In this document: one piece after another, positions 5,067 to 8,053 of the stretch
How the letters are laid out: every line of letters starts with the position of its first letter
How positions within the stretch are numbered: the first letter of the stretch is position 1
Assembly (NCBI GenBank): GCA_964629165.1
Contig: CAZVQJ010000140.1
Span: 1 to 8,053 of the forward strand
Direction of reading: 5' to 3'
DNA length: 8,053 nucleotides
From: CAWVVV01 sp964629165
Lineage (GTDB): Bacteria; Verrucomicrobiota; Verrucomicrobiia; Opitutales; Oceanipulchritudinaceae
Notes under the pieces: model-generated
What the model saw: only the letters and a program-made list of their open reading frames with translations
Database searches by the model: none
Told to the model about the DNA's origin: nothing
Position numbers and translations under genes: made by a program

Positions 5067-8053
5067 ATGGAGGTTAATGGAGGCGAGCCGCCCGCGCCCT
5101 ACGGTATCAGCGTGACCGGCGAGTTGAGGGCACCCGGCGAGCGGCTCGGTCCTTTCGAGATCCGCCGCTGTGTCGCGGTGACGCTTTTTGGTGCCCTCTA
5201 TCGAGCGTACACCCGTCCTGCCGGCGGGCCGATCCTTCTCCATCTGCTGCCGTCTGCTCTCGCCCGCGATCCCCGCCTTGGGGAGAATCTGCGCGCACAG
5301 CGTGACCGGCTTTCGGCGGCTGGCTCGGATCTCGTTCTGGCACCGAATGATATCGTCGCGGTAGGCGATACCCTCGCGGTCGTTTATCCGGATTTTTCGG
5401 GGGAACCTCTTTCCGTCCAGCGGAGGACGGAATCGGCGCGGTTTCCGCTCGCTTCGATGCCTGCCCGCTCACTCCTCAAGAGGGTGATCCTGGCGCTCGA
5501 GGTCGCGGCCGCCGCCGATGCCTTCCATTTTGCCCTGACCCCGGATTTTGTCCTGACGAACAGCAATGGAGATCTCCGTATCTGGGGTTGCGGCCTGATG
5601 CAGGCTATCGACCGGCACCAGTTCGAGATCTTTGTGAGTTCCGCCATCGTACCTCTACGGGATGCCGAGGCGCAGGCTGACTATTCGGTCCTCGAGGCCT
5701 TGAGCCCCGAATGGCGCAACGAGGATGCCGTCGACGTGCGGGCAGATTTGTTTGGGGTGGGAATTCTTGCGTATAATCTCCTGACCTCGCGGCGTCTCGG
5801 TACCGATTGGGTTCCACCCTCCAAGGTGGATCCGGAGATTCCGGAAGGCTGGGATGTGTATCTCGAACGCCTGCTCGAACAGGATCCCGGGAACCGCTAT
5901 CAAACGACCCTCGCCGCCTCTTCGGATCTCGATCGGGTCGAACGGCTCGGCCACGAAGTAACCGATTCCCGGAGCCGGTCTTTCCGCGACCTCGTTCGGC
6001 TCCCGCGCCCCGGGAAGGATAGGGATCCGAAACCTCTTCGAAGAGGCGTTCGGCTGCTCCTTGTTCTCGTCGCGGTGGCGGCAGTCGCCTTTGGGGGTCG
6101 CTGGCTTCTGACGCTCATGGAGACGGTGCCCAGGGACGAGGAATCGCCGGTGCACCTCGCAGGTAACCAGACACCGAATTTTGTTCTCCGGGTAACGCCG
6201 GAACGTGCGAGGGTGCGGTTTCTGGACGATGAAGGGGCGAGTTTCGACACCGTTGACGGCCTCCTCAAACTGCGGGCAGAGAGGGGTGCCTATCGCGTCC
6301 AGGTGGAGTCACCGCACCACCTCACGGAGGAGGTCTTGGTCGAACTCGGGGACGAACCCGTCGAGTCACGGGTCGAACTCGAGCTTGCCTGGACATCCCT
6401 CCGCTTGCGCTCCCTGTCGGGAAGCCGTCTCGATGTGATCGATGCGGACGGCGAGCGGACGTTTCTCGATCGGGTGCCGGAAAATGGTCTGCTCGAGGTT
6501 TCTGAACGCCTCTTCGCCGGTTCCTACGACTTCGTCGTGAGCCGCGAGGGCTATGCATCCGTTGAGCTTTTGGATCAGGTCCTCGAAGCCGGTGCGTGGA
6601 CAGAACTCGAGGCCGCGCTGGTTCCGCTGCCCGCCGAGCTCCGGGTTCTGACCTCTCCGGGTGGCGCGATCGTGCGCATCAACGGTGAAATGATGGGAGA
6701 AACTCCGCTCCTGATCGCGGAACTGGATGTGCAGGAGCCAATCGAACTCGCGGTCGGCGGGGAAGCCTTCCGGCAGCGCATCCATCGTCTGCAGCTGGTG
6801 CCCGGGCGTGAAAATCTTGTTGATCTCGGCGACCTGGAAGCCGCTTCGGGTGATCTCCGACTTGAAGTGCGCTTGAGCGGATCGCCGCCGGCTGCCTCGC
6901 GAAGGGAGAAACTGGTTCTCCAGTTGGGTCCAAATGCCTACGAGGGAGTGGCTGATCTGCAACTCAGCCTGCCTGCGGGCACCCACCCGTTGCGGGTCGA
7001 GCACCCCGATTTCCACGCGCAGTCCGGTGAAATCACGATCATCGACGGTGAGCAGACAACGCTCATGGTGGACCTGCGCCCACGGTCGGCGACTCTCGAA
7101 CTGGTATTGCCGACACACGCCGGGAGCGATCTCGTCGCGGAAGTGGCGGGGGAACCCGTGTCGGTAAATCATGGACGCCTGAAAATTCCCGCGGAGCAAG
7201 TGGTCAATGTGAAGCTCCGCTTCCGCGACTTTCTGCCGGTCCAACAATCCTTCAGTCTCCCCCCAAACGGATTCGACCACTGGGAACCAGACCTGCACCC
7301 GCTTCCCGGACCTGAAACTGGCGAACCATGGACCCTCCCTCATCTGGGAGCGAAATTGGCTTGGGTTCCGGCAGGACGATTCGAGATGGGAAGTCCGCTC
7401 GAGGAATCTCTTCGGCGTCCGAATGAAGGGCCGCGCACACAGATCATTCTTTCCGAGCCGTTCTGGATCGGTACAACGGAGGTGACGCAGGCATCCTACA
7501 CCGCATTGATGAAGCGCAATCCGTCACGTTTTCCGGGTACGGAACGCCCGGTCGAGTCGGTCACCTGGGAAAACGCGGTCGACTTCTGTCGACGCCTGAC
7601 CGACCGCGAACGCACTGCCGGACGTCTTCCCGCAGGTTATGTATATCGCCTCCCAACCGAAGCGGAGTGGGAATATGCCGCCCGTGCGGGTGCCCGGGAA
7701 CCTTTTCATTTCGGGTCGAAGGCCGACCGTTCCCACGGGCATTTCCAAGGACAATACCCGCGTGACTACGGCTCTGCCGTGATCTCTTCGACCCGCCATA
7801 TGGGAACCCTGCCGGTTGCCCGCTTCAAACCGAATGCGTGGGGCCTCTATGACGTCCACGGAAATGTGCGGGAATGGACTCTCGATACCTACAATGATCG
7901 GTTGCCCGGCGGGGTGCAGACCGACTACCACCGCACCGGCGAAGGCCGCGGCATGAGCGTGCGCGGAGGGGGTTGGGAAGATTTTGCCGATCGCTCGCGG
8001 GTCGCCGCCCGCGAACTCGCGTCCCCGCACCACGCTAGCAGCAATCTCGGTTT
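5067..8053 (+). CDS. Transmembrane pseudokinase / PEGA-like repeats / FGE-like domain fusion (partial, C-terminus off the window)
   Basis: One frame runs 995 codons to the window edge with no stop. Residues 25-292 have a Ser/Thr protein kinase outline: FEIRRCVAVTLFGALYRAY at the nucleotide loop, a catalytic-loop remnant HFALTPDFVLT, RIWGCGL at the DFG position, LSPEW, and DVRADLFGVGILAYNLLT for the F helix. The catalytic parts are lost: two loop glycines become Ala37 and Thr39, the beta-3 Lys becomes His59, the HRD Asp becomes Ala156 and the DFG Asp becomes Gly174. It is therefore a pseudokinase. A basic stretch and one helix (328-350) follow, so the rest should be extracytoplasmic. Residues 371-745 hold about five PEGA-like beta domains. 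The clearest is 524-590, with SPGGAIVRING and GETPL. Residues 760-995 are an FGE/SUMF1-like domain (VPAGRFEMGSP, YRLPTEAEWEYAARAG, GLYDVHGNVREW, RGGGW, SSNLG) whose catalytic cysteines are missing. Chlamydial Pkn1 is a known kinase with an FGE-type tail. The ATG at 5067 is the only in-frame ATG near the domain start but lacks a good ribosome site. Only a few tens of residues should remain outside. Likely role (inferred): receptor or scaffold. Confidence 0.9.
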   Translation, partial: MEVNGGEPPAPYGISVTGELRAPGERLGPFEIRRCVAVTLFGALYRAYTRPAGGPILLHLLPSALARDPRLGENLRAQRDRLSAAGSDLVLAPNDIVAVGDTLAVVYPDFSGEPLSVQRRTESARFPLASMPARSLLKRVILALEVAAAADAFHFALTPDFVLTNSNGDLRIWGCGLMQAIDRHQFEIFVSSAIVPLRDAEAQADYSVLEALSPEWRNEDAVDVRADLFGVGILAYNLLTSRRLGTDWVPPSKVDPEIPEGWDVYLERLLEQDPGNRYQTTLAASSDLDRVERLGHEVTDSRSRSFRDLVRLPRPGKDRDPKPLRRGVRLLLVLVAVAAVAFGGRWLLTLMETVPRDEESPVHLAGNQTPNFVLRVTPERARVRFLDDEGASFDTVDGLLKLRAERGAYRVQVESPHHLTEEVLVELGDEPVESRVELELAWTSLRLRSLSGSRLDVIDADGERTFLDRVPENGLLEVSERLFAGSYDFVVSREGYASVELLDQVLEAGAWTELEAALVPLPAELRVLTSPGGAIVRINGEMMGETPLLIAELDVQEPIELAVGGEAFRQRIHRLQLVPGRENLVDLGDLEAASGDLRLEVRLSGSPPAASRREKLVLQLGPNAYEGVADLQLSLPAGTHPLRVEHPDFHAQSGEITIIDGEQTTLMVDLRPRSATLELVLPTHAGSDLVAEVAGEPVSVNHGRLKIPAEQVVNVKLRFRDFLPVQQSFSLPPNGFDHWEPDLHPLPGPETGEPWTLPHLGAKLAWVPAGRFEMGSPLEESLRRPNEGPRTQIILSEPFWIGTTEVTQASYTALMKRNPSRFPGTERPVESVTWENAVDFCRRLTDRERTAGRLPAGYVYRLPTEAEWEYAARAGAREPFHFGSKADRSHGHFQGQYPRDYGSAVISSTRHMGTLPVARFKPNAWGLYDVHGNVREWTLDTYNDRLPGGVQTDYHRTGEGRGMSVRGGGWEDFADRSRVAARELASPHHASSNLG

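Noticed and set aside
5077..5115. ATG at 5077 behind a GGAGG-like sequence as the start of the large fusion gene
   Set aside because: It is in a different frame and hits a stop after 12 codons. It might be an accidental or leader mini-ORF, but there is nothing to support that.
6366..7343. Minus-strand frame of 325 codons opposite the PEGA-like repeats
   Set aside because: The plus-strand frame is continuous with clear PEGA and FGE motifs on both sides. The antisense peptide has no motif.

Overview
This GC-rich bacterial window (about 60% G+C by eye) is almost fully coding and shows no mobile, CRISPR or RNA-gene features. The best taxonomic guess is the PVC superphylum, most likely Verrucomicrobiota. 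The guess rests on a very large protein-kinase-like/PEGA/formylglycine-generating-enzyme-like (FGE-like) membrane fusion and on the general gene style. It is an inference, not a proof.

Left block, minus strand (2481 down to 1). A putative tRNA wobble-uridine methyltransferase of the YtqB/MnmM family is followed closely by a LeuT-like sodium-dependent amino-acid transporter. The transporter stop overlaps the start of a tiny one-helix protein (ATGA), which runs off the left edge and looks like a MetS-type small subunit of the transporter. The three genes form one apparent operon.

Divergent junction (2482-2542). About 60 bases separate the methyltransferase from the rightward operon. They hold a perfect 7-bp inverted repeat and a strong GGAGGT ribosome binding site.

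Middle block, plus strand (2543-4995). A lipoprotein with a TPR-like region, a coiled coil and a C-terminal LysM domain is followed by a soluble DUF432-type protein. That protein overlaps a small MscS-family mechanosensitive channel by ATGA. A likely rho-independent terminator (4997-5041) closes the block. The set reads as an envelope/turgor module: a peptidoglycan-binding lipoprotein, a soluble partner and a tension-gated channel.

Right block, plus strand (5067 to the window end). One uninterrupted reading frame of at least 995 codons encodes a degenerate Ser/Thr kinase domain (catalytic residues replaced), one transmembrane helix, about five PEGA-like beta domains, and an FGE/sulfatase-modifying-factor-like domain without the catalytic cysteines. 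It looks like a transmembrane receptor or scaffold built from two apparently dead enzyme folds, and it is the most unusual item here. Its stop codon lies beyond the window.
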